Shown here one piece after another: positions 16,875 to 26,029 of a stretch of 31,418 nt of DNA. Origin of the DNA: DASYHS01 sp035998295 (GTDB lineage: Bacteria; Pseudomonadota; Alphaproteobacteria; Azospirillales; Azospirillaceae). The notes below the pieces were generated by a model. That model worked only from the letters and a program-made list of their open reading frames with translations, was not told the DNA's origin and did no database searches. Both the position numbers and the translations under genes were made by a program. Within the stretch, counting starts at the first letter, position 1; every line of letters begins with the position of its first letter. The stretch covers positions 1 to 31,418 of the forward strand of contig NZ_DASYHS010000086.1 of assembly GCF_035998295.1 (NCBI RefSeq), written 5' to 3'.

Positions 16875-16896
16875 GCACGTTACAGGTAGTACGTGC
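16875..16896. repeat. Inverted repeat GCACGT-N10-ACGTGC between fxsA and the Tim44-like gene
   Basis: Perfect 6-bp arms around tacaggtagt in the 188-bp divergent gap. The arms are about 16 bp apart centre to centre, so it could be a regulator site. Nothing else was recognised in the gap. Confidence 0.35.
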
Positions 16897-16956
16897 CCTC
16901 CCGCCGGTCCAGGGCGAACCCACCGCGATGAGGCTCCGACGGGGCGGGATCACAAA

Positions 16957-17640
16957 ATGGGCGACGGCGTGCAGTTCATAGACATCCTAATCCTTGCCAT
17001 GATCGCGGCCTTCCTGGTCTACCGGCTGCGCAGCGTGCTGGGCCGCCGGCACGGTGAGGAACGTCAGCGTCCGAACCCGTACGCCCAGCAGCCCGGGCCC
17101 CGCGGCCGCGAGGCGCCGGACAACGTCGTCAAGATGCCGGAGCCGCGCCGGGTCGAGGCGCGCGCCCCGACCCCCGGCGAGCCGATACCGCTCGCCGCCG
17201 CGATCGACACGATCCGGGCCGCGGATCCCAACTTCGACGAGAAGCAGTTCGTCCAGGGCGCGCGCGCCGCGTTCGAGATGATCGTGGCGGCCTTCGCCCG
17301 CGGCGACACCGACACCCTGCGCCCGCTGCTGAGCGACGACGTCTACCGCAACTTCGCCAAGGCGATCGCCGAGCGGGCGGAGCGCGGCGAGACGCTCGAG
17401 ACGCGGATCGAGACCATCCAGGACGCCGACATCGTCGAGGCGACCCTCGACGGGCGGAACGCGATGGTCGGGGTCAGGTTCGTCTCCGACCAGATCAACG
17501 TGACGCGGGCCGCCGACGGCTCGGTCGTCGACGGCGACCCGGACCGCACGCTGGAAGTGATCGACATCTGGACTTTCGCGCGCGACACCCGCTCGCGCGA
17601 TCCCAACTGGTTCCTGGTCGAGACCCGCGTCCCGTCGTGA
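16957..17640 (+). CDS. Tim44/TimA-like protein (membrane-anchored)
   Basis: The 227-residue protein begins with MGDGVQFIDILILAMIAAFLVYRLRSVLG, a single N-terminal membrane anchor, then a charged linker (EERQRPNPYAQQ) and a Tim44-like domain from about residue 85: ADPNFDEKQFVQGARAAFEMIVAAFARGD, LRPLLSDDVYRNFAKAI and the closing DPNWFLVETRVPS. Mitochondrial Tim44 works at the protein import motor; the bacterial relatives are membrane-associated with a less certain role. The ATG at 16957 was chosen over an upstream extension of 69 residues that has no anchor. The stop overlaps a possible GTG start of mltA. The gene beside mltA and fxsA is a usual alphaproteobacterial arrangement. Confidence 0.92.
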   Translation: MGDGVQFIDILILAMIAAFLVYRLRSVLGRRHGEERQRPNPYAQQPGPRGREAPDNVVKMPEPRRVEARAPTPGEPIPLAAAIDTIRAADPNFDEKQFVQGARAAFEMIVAAFARGDTDTLRPLLSDDVYRNFAKAIAERAERGETLETRIETIQDADIVEATLDGRNAMVGVRFVSDQINVTRAADGSVVDGDPDRTLEVIDIWTFARDTRSRDPNWFLVETRVPS

Positions 17641-17660
17641 GGCCCGCCGTGAGGCCCGTC
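17637..17660 (+). repeat. 12-bp tandem repeat (11 of 12 identical) at the mltA start
   Basis: GTGAGGCCCGCC followed by GTGAGGCCCGTC. Each copy holds a possible GTG start (17637 and 17649), just before the ATG at 17661, and the second GTGAGG may serve as its ribosome site. Confidence 0.85.
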
Positions 17661-18878
<1,218 letters not shown>

Positions 18879-18905
18879 GGCGTCTTCCCTTCCGCCGCGG
18901 TCGGG

Positions 18906-18916
18906 TGGTATGACCA
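18906..18916. promoter_or_regulatory. GntR/FadR-type operator TGGTATGACCA before lutABC
   Basis: TGGT-ATG-ACCA matches the T-N-G-T-N3-A-C-N-A pattern bound by FadR-subfamily GntR regulators, including LldR/LutR-type lactate regulators. It lies 27 bases before the lutA ATG, so a bound repressor would block expression. No GntR gene is in the window. An SD-like GGGAG follows at 18929-18933, 10 bases before the ATG. Confidence 0.5.
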
Positions 18917-18943
18917 ATCGGCGCTTTCGGGAGTTCTGAACCA

Positions 18944-19732
18944 ATGGCCGACACGCCCCCCGCGCAGCCCAGGGTCGGGCTGTTCGTCACCTGTCTCGTC
19001 GACATCTTCCGGCCGACGGTCGGCTTCGCCGCCGTGAACCTCCTGGAGAAGGCGGGCTGCCGGGTCGAGGTGCCGCGCGCCCAGACCTGCTGCGGCCAGC
19101 CCGCCTACAATCTCGGCGACAGGGCCGACGCGGCCGACCTCGCCAAGCGGGTGATCGCGGCGTTCGAGGGGTTCGACTACGTCGTGGCGCCGTCGGGCTC
19201 CTGCGCCGGCATGATCAAGGAGCACTATGCCGAGCTGCTGAAGGACGACCCGGACTGGGGCCCGCGCGCCCATCGGCTGCGCCACCGGACCTGGGAACTG
19301 GTGTCCTTCCTGGTCGACGTGATGGGGATGGAGAGGGTCGAGGCCGCCTACCAGGGCACGGTCACCTACCACGACAGCTGCTCGGGCCTGCGCGAGCTCG
19401 GCGTCAGGGAGCAGCCGCGCCGGCTGCTCGGCACGGTCGGCGGGCTGAGCCTGCGCGAGCTGCCGGACGCCGAGGTGTGCTGCGGCTTCGGTGGCACCTT
19501 CTGCGTCAAGTATCCCGAGATCTCGAACCGCATGGTCGAGGACAAGGCCGAGAAGATCGAGGCCACCGGCGCGGACATGCTGCTCGCCGGCGACATGGGG
19601 TGCCTGCTGAACATGGCGGGCAAGCTGAAGCGCCGCGGCTCGCGCGTGCAGGTCCGCCACGTCGCGGAGGTGCTGGCCGGGGTCGCGGGCGAGGCGGCGC
19701 CGATCGGCGAGGCCGCCGTCCGGAAAGGGTGA
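18944..19732 (+). CDS. lutA: L-lactate utilisation protein A, cysteine-rich CCG-domain subunit
   Basis: LutA works with LutB and LutC to oxidise L-lactate to pyruvate without flavin. The 262-residue protein has two CCG-type cysteine-rich repeats: VTCLVD with QTCCGQPAYN near residues 48-57, and TYHDSCSGLRELG with VCCGFGGTFCVKYPE further on. These domains bind iron-sulfur clusters in heterodisulfide reductase relatives. MGCLLNMAGKLKR near the C-terminus is also typical of LutA/YkgE. lutB follows after 4 bases. A FadR-type operator lies upstream. Glycolate oxidase GlcF is related but has an extra ferredoxin part, missing here. Confidence 0.93.
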   Translation: MADTPPAQPRVGLFVTCLVDIFRPTVGFAAVNLLEKAGCRVEVPRAQTCCGQPAYNLGDRADAADLAKRVIAAFEGFDYVVAPSGSCAGMIKEHYAELLKDDPDWGPRAHRLRHRTWELVSFLVDVMGMERVEAAYQGTVTYHDSCSGLRELGVREQPRRLLGTVGGLSLRELPDAEVCCGFGGTFCVKYPEISNRMVEDKAEKIEATGADMLLAGDMGCLLNMAGKLKRRGSRVQVRHVAEVLAGVAGEAAPIGEAAVRKG

Positions 19733-19736
19733 GGCG

Positions 19737-21176
19737 ATGGAGAGCACCAGCCACGCGTTCAAGGACAACGTCCACGAGGCCCTGCGGGACGAGCGCCTGC
19801 AGCGCGCGCTCGGCAAGATGAAGGTCGGCTTCCAGGGCAACCGGCGCCGGGCGATCGAGCGCCTGCCGGAGTTCGAGGCGCTGCGCGACGAGGGCCGGGC
19901 GATCAAGGACCACGTGCTCGAGCACCTGGACTTCTACCTGGAACGCTTCGAGAGCCGCGTCGTCGAGGCCGGCGGCCACGTCCACTGGTGCCGCACGGCG
20001 GCCGAGGCGCGCGAGACGATCGCGCGGATCTGCCGCGACGCGGGCGCGCGCACGGTCACCAAGGGCAAGTCGATGGTCGCCGAGGAGATCGCGATCAACG
20101 ACCACCTGGAGCGGGAAGGGTTCGAGCCGATCGAGACCGATCTCGGCGAGTACATCATCCAGCTCCGCCGCGAGCCGCCGAGCCACATCATCGCGCCGGC
20201 CGTCCACCTCTCGAAGGAGGACGTCGCCGAGGCCTTCTACGCCGCGCACCGCGACCTCGACCCGGAACGCTCGCTCGTCGAGCCGACGGCGCTGATCTCC
20301 GAAGCGCGCGCGATGCTGCGCCAGAAGTTCCAGCAGGCCGACGTCGGCATCACCGGCGCCAACTTCCTGATCGCCGAGACCGGCTCGACGGTGATCGTGA
20401 CCAACGAGGGCAACGGCGACCTGACCCAGACGCTGCCGCGCGTGCACGTCGTGCTGGCGAGCCTGGAGAAGGTGGTGCCGACGCTGGAGGACGCCTCCAC
20501 GATCCTGCGCCTGCTGGCGCGCTCGGCGACCGGGCAGGAGTTCTCCGCCTATACGACCTTCTCGACCGGGCCGCGGCGGCCCGGCGACCCGGACGGCCCG
20601 CAGGAGTTCCACGTCGTCCTCCTCGACAACGGGCGCACGGCGATGCTCGGCACCGAGTTCCAGGAGATGCTGCGCTGCATCCGCTGCGGCGCCTGCATGA
20701 ACCACTGCCCGGTCTACGCCTCGGTCGGCGGCCATGCCTATGGCTGGGTCTATCCAGGCCCGATGGGGGCGGTCCTGACACCGTCGCTGATCGGGGTGGA
20801 TGCCGCAGGGCACCTGCCGAACGCGTCCACCTTCTGCGGACGCTGCGAGAGCGTGTGCCCGATGCGCATTCCGCTGCCGAAGATGATGCGCCACTGGCGC
20901 GAGAAGGAGTACGCGGCCGGGCTGACGCCGGCGACCCAGCGCTGGGGCCTCGGTTTCTGGGCTTGGTTCGCGCGCCGCCCCGGCCTCTACCATCTCGGCA
21001 CGCGGCTCGCTGCGGGCCTGCTCGGCCGGCTCGGCCGCAGGCAGGGGCGGCTGCGCCGGCTGCCGCTCGCCGGCGGCTGGACCGACTGGCGCGACATGCC
21101 GGCGCCGGAGGGCAGGACGTTCCAGCAGCTCTGGGCCGAGCGCCGGGAGAGCGCGCGGCGGGAGGACGCACGATGA
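19737..21176 (+). CDS. lutB: L-lactate utilisation iron-sulfur protein B
   Basis: LutB is the electron-transfer subunit of the LutABC lactate oxidation complex. The 479-residue product has a large LUD domain (GARTVTKGKSMVAEEI, DVGITGANFLIAETGSTVIVTNEGNGDL), then two [4Fe-4S] motifs: CIRCGACMNHCPVY with C314, C317, C320 and C324, and CGRCESVCPMRIP with C367, C370 and C374. The C-terminal part of about 100 residues contains a hydrophobic or basic region (FWAWFARRPGLYHLGTRLAAG) common in LutB/YkgF. The spacing to lutA is 4 bases and the stop overlaps the lutC start. Confidence 0.94.
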   Translation: MESTSHAFKDNVHEALRDERLQRALGKMKVGFQGNRRRAIERLPEFEALRDEGRAIKDHVLEHLDFYLERFESRVVEAGGHVHWCRTAAEARETIARICRDAGARTVTKGKSMVAEEIAINDHLEREGFEPIETDLGEYIIQLRREPPSHIIAPAVHLSKEDVAEAFYAAHRDLDPERSLVEPTALISEARAMLRQKFQQADVGITGANFLIAETGSTVIVTNEGNGDLTQTLPRVHVVLASLEKVVPTLEDASTILRLLARSATGQEFSAYTTFSTGPRRPGDPDGPQEFHVVLLDNGRTAMLGTEFQEMLRCIRCGACMNHCPVYASVGGHAYGWVYPGPMGAVLTPSLIGVDAAGHLPNASTFCGRCESVCPMRIPLPKMMRHWREKEYAAGLTPATQRWGLGFWAWFARRPGLYHLGTRLAAGLLGRLGRRQGRLRRLPLAGGWTDWRDMPAPEGRTFQQLWAERRESARREDAR

Positions 21177-21865
21177 GCGAGGCGCGCGACCGGATCCTCG
21201 GCTCGATCCGCACCTCCCTGAAGCGCGGCCCTCTCGACGGCGAGAGGCTCGCCGCGGCCGAGGACCGGCTGGCCGCGCACCGCCGCAACCTGATGCCGTC
21301 CCGCGCGCGGGCCGCCGGCGAGGAGGGGATAGAGCTGTTCGTGCGCATGGCGACCGAGGTCGCCGCAACGGTCGAGAGGCTCGCAACCCCGCAGGACGTC
21401 CCGGACGCGGTCGCCGCCTATCTGGCGCAGCATAATCTCCCGGCCGAGCTGCGCGTGGCGCCCGATCCGGAGCTGGACGCCGTGCCCTGGGAGCGGCGGC
21501 CGACGCTCACGGTCGGGCGCGGCCGGGCCGAGGACAGGGACGCGACCAGCGTCACCGGGGCGGTCGCCGGCGTCGCCGAGACCGGGACGCTGGTGATGGC
21601 GAGCGGCCCCGCGCATCCGACGACGTTGAATCTGATGCCCGATACCCACATTGTGGTGCTGCGCACGGACCGGATCGTCGGCAGCTACGAGGATGCCTGG
21701 GACGTGCTGAGGGCGCGCGGCGCGCTGTCGCGCACCGTCAATTTCATCACCGGCCCGTCGCGTACCGGCGACATCGAGCAGACGATCCAGCTCGGCGCGC
21801 ACGGCCCCCGGCGCCTGCACATCCTCCTGGTGGACGGCGGCGACGGGGACGGGGCCTCCGCCTGA
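21173..21865 (+). CDS. lutC: L-lactate utilisation protein C (LUD domain)
   Basis: LutC is the third, smaller LUD-domain partner for lactate oxidation. The 230-residue protein begins MSEARDRILGSIRTSLKRG, followed by TSVTGAVAGVAETGTLVMASG, the LUD core, and GPSRTGDIEQTIQLGAHGPRRLHILLVD, the usual C-terminus. The ATG overlaps the lutB stop (ATGA). The lut genes sit between mltA and the Smr gene, which are often close neighbours in related genomes. The lut operon therefore looks like an insertion into a conserved block, but its base composition is not visibly different. Confidence 0.93.
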   Translation: MSEARDRILGSIRTSLKRGPLDGERLAAAEDRLAAHRRNLMPSRARAAGEEGIELFVRMATEVAATVERLATPQDVPDAVAAYLAQHNLPAELRVAPDPELDAVPWERRPTLTVGRGRAEDRDATSVTGAVAGVAETGTLVMASGPAHPTTLNLMPDTHIVVLRTDRIVGSYEDAWDVLRARGALSRTVNFITGPSRTGDIEQTIQLGAHGPRRLHILLVDGGDGDGASA

Positions 21866-21901
21866 CCGGCGGAGCGCGGCCGGCCGACCGGAGAGGCAAG
21901 C

Positions 21902-22474
21902 ATGAGCCGCCGCCGCCAGGCGACACCGGACGAACTGCGCCTGTGGCGCGAGGTGGTGCGCGACGCCGAGCCGCTGCCCGGCCGCGCGGCCGCGTCCGAT
22001 GCCCCGTCCGACCCCGCGCCTGTGCCGCCGGCCGCGGTCGCGGTGCCCGCGGCGCAGGTCGCCGCCGGGGCCATCGCGCCGCGCGTCCGCACCCGCGTTG
22101 CCCGGCCGGCGCTGCCGCCGCTCGCCCCCGACGGCACGCCGGGGGTCGACCGGCGCACCGACGACCGGCTGCGCCGCGGACGCTTCGAGATCGAGGGGCG
22201 GCTCGACCTCCACGGCATGACCCAGACCCAGGCGCATGACGCGCTGTTCGGCTTCGTGCGCCGGAACTGGCACGAGGGGCGGCGGGTGCTGCTGGTGATC
22301 ACCGGCAAGGGTTCGGGCGGGGAGGGGATGGGCGTGTTGCGCGCGGCCGTGCCGCGCTGGCTCGGCGAGCCGGGACTGCGCGCGATGGTGGTCGCGATCC
22401 ACCGCGCCCAGCCGCGCCACGGCGGCGACGGCGCGCTCTACCTGCTGCTGAAGCGCAAGCGGGACCTGCGATGA
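21902..22474 (+). CDS. Smr-domain protein
   Basis: The 190-residue protein has an N-terminal region rich in alanine and proline (about residues 20-80) with no recognisable fold, then a C-terminal Smr domain. The domain contains LDLHGMTQTQAHDALFGFV (LDLHG at 101-105), VLLVITGKGSGGEGMGVLR (the TGKG loop) and HGGDGALYLLLKR. Smr domains are nuclease or nucleic-acid-binding modules related to the C-terminus of MutS2; the alphaproteobacterial single-domain forms have no settled role. The stop overlaps the start of the small XRE regulator (ATGA), so the pair is probably translated together. Confidence 0.92.
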   Translation: MSRRRQATPDELRLWREVVRDAEPLPGRAAASDAPSDPAPVPPAAVAVPAAQVAAGAIAPRVRTRVARPALPPLAPDGTPGVDRRTDDRLRRGRFEIEGRLDLHGMTQTQAHDALFGFVRRNWHEGRRVLLVITGKGSGGEGMGVLRAAVPRWLGEPGLRAMVVAIHRAQPRHGGDGALYLLLKRKRDLR

Positions 22475-22827
22475 CCCCGTTCGGCACGAGGATGCGCGCG
22501 CTTCGGGCCGAGCGCGGCGTGACGCTGAAGCAGATGGCCGAGGGCCTGAACATCTCCTCCGCCTATCTCTCCGCCCTCGAGCACGGGCGGCGCGGCCAGC
22601 CCTCGACGCAGCTCGTGCGCCAGATCTGCGCCTATTTCGGCCTGTTCTGGGACGACGCCGAAGCCCTGGAGCGGGTGGCGGAACTGAGCCATCCGCGCAT
22701 CGTCGTCGACACCGCCGGCCTGAGCCCCGGGGCGACCGAGCTGGCCAACCAGCTCGCGGCCAGCATCCGCCGCCTGGACGAAGCCACCATCGAGCACCTG
22801 CTGGCCGTCCTGCGCGAACGGGCCTGA
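22471..22827 (+). CDS. Small XRE-family transcriptional regulator
   Basis: The 118-residue protein is one N-terminal helix-turn-helix (FGTRMRALRAERGVTLKQMAEGLNISSAYLSALEHGRRGQPS) followed by a short helical part of about 50 residues. RGVTLKQMAEGLNISSAYLSALE is the HTH motif. No ligand or cleavage domain is seen. The gene is coupled to the Smr gene by a 4-base overlap, an arrangement common in alphaproteobacteria near mltA. Its targets are unknown. Confidence 0.9.
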   Translation: MTPFGTRMRALRAERGVTLKQMAEGLNISSAYLSALEHGRRGQPSTQLVRQICAYFGLFWDDAEALERVAELSHPRIVVDTAGLSPGATELANQLAASIRRLDEATIEHLLAVLRERA

Positions 22828-22858
22828 GGAATGGCCGTCCACCTGCGGGAGGCGGCCC

Positions 22859-24037
22859 TTACGGCCCGGCCATCGCGCTCGCCATGACCGGTCCGGTCCG
22901 GACCAGAGCGAGCGCATGGGCGAGCTGGCGGTCGTCGGAGCCGGTTCCGCGGTCCGGCGGAACCTCGACGTCCGGCTCGATGCCGACGGCGTGGATCGAG
23001 CGGCCGGACGGCGTGTAGTAGCGCGCCGTCGTCAGCTTCACCGCGCCCCAGTCGCCCAGGCTGGCGACGGTCTGGACCGAGCCCTTGCCGAAGGACCGCG
23101 TCCCCAGCACGATCGCCCGCCCGTGGTCCTGGAGCGCGCCGGTCACGATCTCCGACGATGAGGCGGAGCCGCCGTTGATCAGCACCGCGAGCGGTAGCCC
23201 GTGGGAGATGTCGCCGGGCTGCGCCTCGTGGACGCGCGGCGCGGCGTCGCGCGCGCGGATCGAGACGATGGTGCCCGCCTCGAGGAAGCTGTCGGCGACC
23301 GATACCGCTTGGCGCACGAGGCCGCCGGGGTTGTCCCGCAGGTCGAGCACGTAGCCGTCGGGCAGACGGCCGCCGAGTTCGGCGCCGATCGCGGCGACCG
23401 CCTTGTCCAGCCCGCGCTGCGCCTGCGCGTCGAAGGAATGGATGCGGATGTAGCCGACCGTGCCCTCGACCCGATGGGTCACCGAGGAGGCCCGGACCAC
23501 CGCGCGCGTCAGGGTCACGTCGAAGCTGCCGGGCGCGCCGGGACCGTCGCGAAGGACCGTGAGCGTGACCCGGGTCCCGACCTGCCCGCGGATGCGCCGG
23601 GTCGTCTCGGCGAGACCGGCGTCTCCGACCGGCTCGCCGTCGATGCGGGTGACGAGGTCGCCGCCGCGCAACCCGGCCCGGGCCGCCGGGCCGCCGTCGA
23701 TCGGGGCCAGGATGCGCAGCCCGCCCTCGTCCGGCGCCACCTTGATGCCGATGCCGCCGAACTTCCCGCTGGTGCGCTCCTGCTGGGCCTGCGCCGCCGC
23801 CTGGTCCAGGAAGACCGAATGGGGGTCGAGCGACGCCAGCATTCCCTCGATCGCGGCTTCGACCAGGCGTTCGCCCGGAACCGCGTCGACATAGTCCGCA
23901 TGCACGCGGCGAAGCACCTGCTCGAAACGCGCGGCCAGACGCTCCATCTCGGGTTCCGTCGCCGCGGGCGCCGTGGCGGCGGCGGCGGTGCTCGAAAGAG
24001 CGGTGGCCATCAACATCGCGATCCCGGTCGTTCTCAT
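22859..24037 (-). CDS. S41-family C-terminal processing peptidase (CtpA/Prc type)
   Basis: These serine proteases trim or degrade exported proteins in the periplasm. The 392-residue product starts with a signal peptide (MRTTGIAMLMATALSSTAAA), then the short N-terminal helical part with DYVDAVPGERLVEAAIEGMLASLDPHS, a PDZ domain (FGGIGIKVAPDEGG to about residue 170) and the catalytic domain. NGGSASSSEIVTGAL carries the serine (S293) and LGTRSFGKGSVQT the lysine (K318), spaced 25 residues as in E. coli Prc. GGAAGG-like GGGAAGG lies about 9 bases before the ATG at 24037; an upstream ATG at 24058 lacks a site. It follows the XRE/S24-like gene on the same strand with a 96-bp gap. Confidence 0.93.
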   Translation of the reverse strand: MRTTGIAMLMATALSSTAAAATAPAATEPEMERLAARFEQVLRRVHADYVDAVPGERLVEAAIEGMLASLDPHSVFLDQAAAQAQQERTSGKFGGIGIKVAPDEGGLRILAPIDGGPAARAGLRGGDLVTRIDGEPVGDAGLAETTRRIRGQVGTRVTLTVLRDGPGAPGSFDVTLTRAVVRASSVTHRVEGTVGYIRIHSFDAQAQRGLDKAVAAIGAELGGRLPDGYVLDLRDNPGGLVRQAVSVADSFLEAGTIVSIRARDAAPRVHEAQPGDISHGLPLAVLINGGSASSSEIVTGALQDHGRAIVLGTRSFGKGSVQTVASLGDWGAVKLTTARYYTPSGRSIHAVGIEPDVEVPPDRGTGSDDRQLAHALALVRTGPVMASAMAGP

Positions 24038-24101
24038 GGCTCGGCACCTTCCCGTCATGGCTCGTCCGGAGACCAGCATGGGAGGTGGGGCGTTCGGGCC
24101 G

Positions 24102-24119
24102 CTGTGGCCGGGGCCACAG
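24102..24119. repeat. Perfect inverted repeat CTGTGGCC-GG-GGCCACAG
   Basis: Two 8-bp arms separated by 2 bases, between the stop of the XRE/S24-like gene and the start of the S41 gene. It is 15 bases after the stop and could be a hairpin terminator or a regulator site. No U-run follows in the minus direction. Confidence 0.5.
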
Positions 24120-24133
24120 GACGGGAAGGAAAA

Positions 24134-24847
24134 CTAGCGCTCCTCGCTGACGAGGATGCATTCGACCGCTTCGACGTCGCCGCGCTCGACCTCGAACTGC
24201 TGGGCCGGGCGGTAGCGCTCCAGGCGGATCGTCGTCGGACCGGCGCCGACGAAGACGGCGACCAGGAAACGGCCGTCGCCGCGCACCACGACCGGCGCGC
24301 CCGGCTGCGGGGCGCGGAAGGGATGCACGAACAGGAGCTGGTTCGGCCCGTATTTCGGCCACAGCGAGCCGTCCGGCATGCGCACCGCATAGGCGCCCCG
24401 CACGCGGGCCAGCGGGGCCGGGCACCAGACCCGTTCCGGGGCGCGGGCGGGATCGACGAAGACGCCCACGCCGTCGGGCAGTCCCCACTGCCCGAGGCCG
24501 CACAGGGGCAGGGTCCGCTCCGCCGGCGGCATCGGGTCCTCGACCCCGCCGCGCTCGGCCGGCGGCGTTTCCGCCGGCCGGCTGCCGGTGCGCAGCGAGA
24601 ACAGGGCCGGCTCGCCCAGCAGGTCCTCCGGCGCGACGTCGAGCGCCGCCGCCAGGCGGCCCTGCCACGGCCGGGTCAGGCGCCGCTGGCCGTTCTCCAG
24701 CCGGCTGAGCTGCGATTTCGTGCAGCCGATGCGCGTGGCCAGATCGTCCTGGGACATGCCGCGGGCCTGCCGGATCTCCGCGATCCGGTTCGGGGTGGGC
24801 CGCTCCTCGCCCCGGGGAGCGAGCCGGAAGGTTGCCAGTGTTGCCAC
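24134..24847 (-). CDS. XRE/S24-like transcriptional repressor (GTG start)
   Basis: The 237-residue protein has an N-terminal XRE helix-turn-helix (NRIAEIRQARGMSQDDLATRIGCTKSQLSRLENGQRRL, about 20-58), a proline-rich linker and a C-terminal fold like LexA/CI S24 peptidase. MPDGSLWPKYGPNQLLFVHP aligns with the region holding the catalytic serine (S161). The expected lysine of the S24 dyad in the following strand (FLVAVFVG, about 194-201) is missing, so self-cleavage is unlikely. The first possible start is the GTG at 24847: an in-frame stop lies 7 codons upstream. The gene is divergent from ku and preceded by an inverted repeat at 24866-24895. It may regulate itself and the end-joining operon; that is inference. 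Confidence 0.85.
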   Translation of the reverse strand: MATLATFRLAPRGEERPTPNRIAEIRQARGMSQDDLATRIGCTKSQLSRLENGQRRLTRPWQGRLAAALDVAPEDLLGEPALFSLRTGSRPAETPPAERGGVEDPMPPAERTLPLCGLGQWGLPDGVGVFVDPARAPERVWCPAPLARVRGAYAVRMPDGSLWPKYGPNQLLFVHPFRAPQPGAPVVVRGDGRFLVAVFVGAGPTTIRLERYRPAQQFEVERGDVEAVECILVSEER

Positions 24848-24865
24848 GGGGGCGTCCGGATTCCG

Positions 24866-24895
24866 TCAACTGTTGCCAGGACTTTCAACAGTTGA
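24866..24895. promoter_or_regulatory. Perfect 10-bp inverted repeat before the XRE/S24-like gene
   Basis: TCAACTGTTG, ten bases (ccaggacttt), then CAACAGTTGA. Each arm contains a near-palindromic CAACNGTTG core, and the two cores are 19 bp apart, about two helical turns. It lies 19 bases upstream of the GTG start and fits an operator for the encoded repressor. GTTGCCA words at 24831, 24840 and 24872 surround it, though the first two also encode the protein's ATLAT start. Confidence 0.55.
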
Positions 24896-25071
24896 AGCCA
24901 CGTGACGGCGCCCGATGCATGCGGAAATCGGTGGTAATCCGACGGCGCCTGGGCAGGAGCCGGGCCGGGCCGACGAGCATCAAGTCCCCGACTGTATTCG
25001 TAGCCGGAAACGCAACTCGCGGCGCCATGTTGATTCGCGCTGCCCCGGTAACGGCGAGTTTCCGGCGGCGG

Positions 25072-25089
25072 GTTGCCAGAATGTTGACA
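25072..25089 (+). promoter_or_regulatory. GTTGCCA-like site at the ku start
   Basis: GTTGCCAGAATGTTGACA precedes the ku ATG by 13 bases and overlaps the leader just before its GGGAG ribosome site (25092-25096). It echoes the GTTGCCA words beside the divergent repressor gene. Apart from this, the gap from 24896 to 25071 shows nothing clear. Confidence 0.35.
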
Positions 25090-25102
25090 GCGGGAGCAAA
25101 GA

Positions 25103-26029
25103 ATGGCCGCGCCCCGTCCGGCTTGGAAAGGTTACCTGAAACTGAGCCTGGTGTCGTGCCCGGTCCGCCTGTACACGGCGACTTCCGGCTCGTCCAAGAT
25201 CCGCTTCAACCAGCTCAATTCGAAGACGAACAACCGCGTCCGGCAGAAGCTCGTCGATGCCGGCACCGGCGAGCCGGTGGAACGGTCCGACATCGTGCGC
25301 GGATACCAGTTCGACGAGGACCGCTACGTCGTCCTCACCGACGACGATCTGGAGAAGCTGGAGGTCGAGAGCACCAAGACCATCAACCTCGAACGCTTCG
25401 TCTCGTCCGGGGAGATCGACTGCCTCCACTACGACCAGCCCTATTTCCTCGCCCCGGACGGCGCGATCGGGCAGGAGCCGTTCCGCGTCATCCGCGAGGC
25501 GCTGAGCCGCGAGGGGAAGGTCGGCCTCGGCCGCGTGGTGCTGGCGGACCGCGAGCGGCTGGTGGCGTTGCGGCCCTACCGCGACGGCATCCTGGTCAGC
25601 ACCCTGCGCACGGCCGACGAGTTGAAGAGCCCGACCGCCTATTTCGAGGATATCGAGGAGGGCGAACTCGATGAGGACCTGGTGGCGCTCGCGGCGCGCA
25701 TGATCGAGGCGAAGGCGGGCGAGTTCGATCCCGAAGCCGTCAAGGACGAGTACCAGGAAGCCCTGCGCGCCATCGTCGAGGCCAAGGTCGCCGGCGCCGA
25801 ACCGGCGGTCGCGAAGCCCCGCGGCGGCGGCAACGTCGTCAACCTGATGGAGGCGCTGCGCAAGTCGCTGGAACAGGAGGGGATAGCGGCCAAGCCCGCC
25901 GCCCCCGCCCGCAAGGCGCCGCCGGGGCGGGCCGCCGGTACGAAGAAGACGGCCGGCAAGCCGACCGCCCAGCCGGCCGACAAGCCGACCGACCAGCCGA
26001 AGAGGGCATCCGGTGGACGGCGCAAGTGA
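25103..26029 (+). CDS. ku: Ku protein, bacterial non-homologous end joining
   Basis: Bacterial Ku binds DNA double-strand ends as a homodimer and recruits LigD. The 308-residue protein begins MAAPRPAWKGYLKLSLVSCPVRLYTA, the standard Ku start, and has the core with IRFNQLNSKTNNRVRQKLVDAGTGEPV, DIVRGYQFDEDRYVVLTDDDLEKL and the later LAARMIEAKAGEFDPEAVKDEYQEAL. The tail after about residue 265 is rich in lysine, alanine and proline (GTKKTAGKPTAQPADKPTDQ), the kind of extension that helps DNA binding in some Ku proteins. GGGAG lies 6 bases before the ATG. The 3' end overlaps the next gene by 17 bases. Confidence 0.96.
   Translation: MAAPRPAWKGYLKLSLVSCPVRLYTATSGSSKIRFNQLNSKTNNRVRQKLVDAGTGEPVERSDIVRGYQFDEDRYVVLTDDDLEKLEVESTKTINLERFVSSGEIDCLHYDQPYFLAPDGAIGQEPFRVIREALSREGKVGLGRVVLADRERLVALRPYRDGILVSTLRTADELKSPTAYFEDIEEGELDEDLVALAARMIEAKAGEFDPEAVKDEYQEALRAIVEAKVAGAEPAVAKPRGGGNVVNLMEALRKSLEQEGIAAKPAAPARKAPPGRAAGTKKTAGKPTAQPADKPTDQPKRASGGRRK

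Noticed and set aside
24102..24119. Inverted repeat as a firm intrinsic terminator
   Set aside because: No U-run follows on the minus strand, so it is listed only as a repeat.
24915..25139. 74-residue plus-strand ORF in the gap before ku
   Set aside because: No ribosome site or recognisable composition. It runs into ku in another frame and looks like chance.
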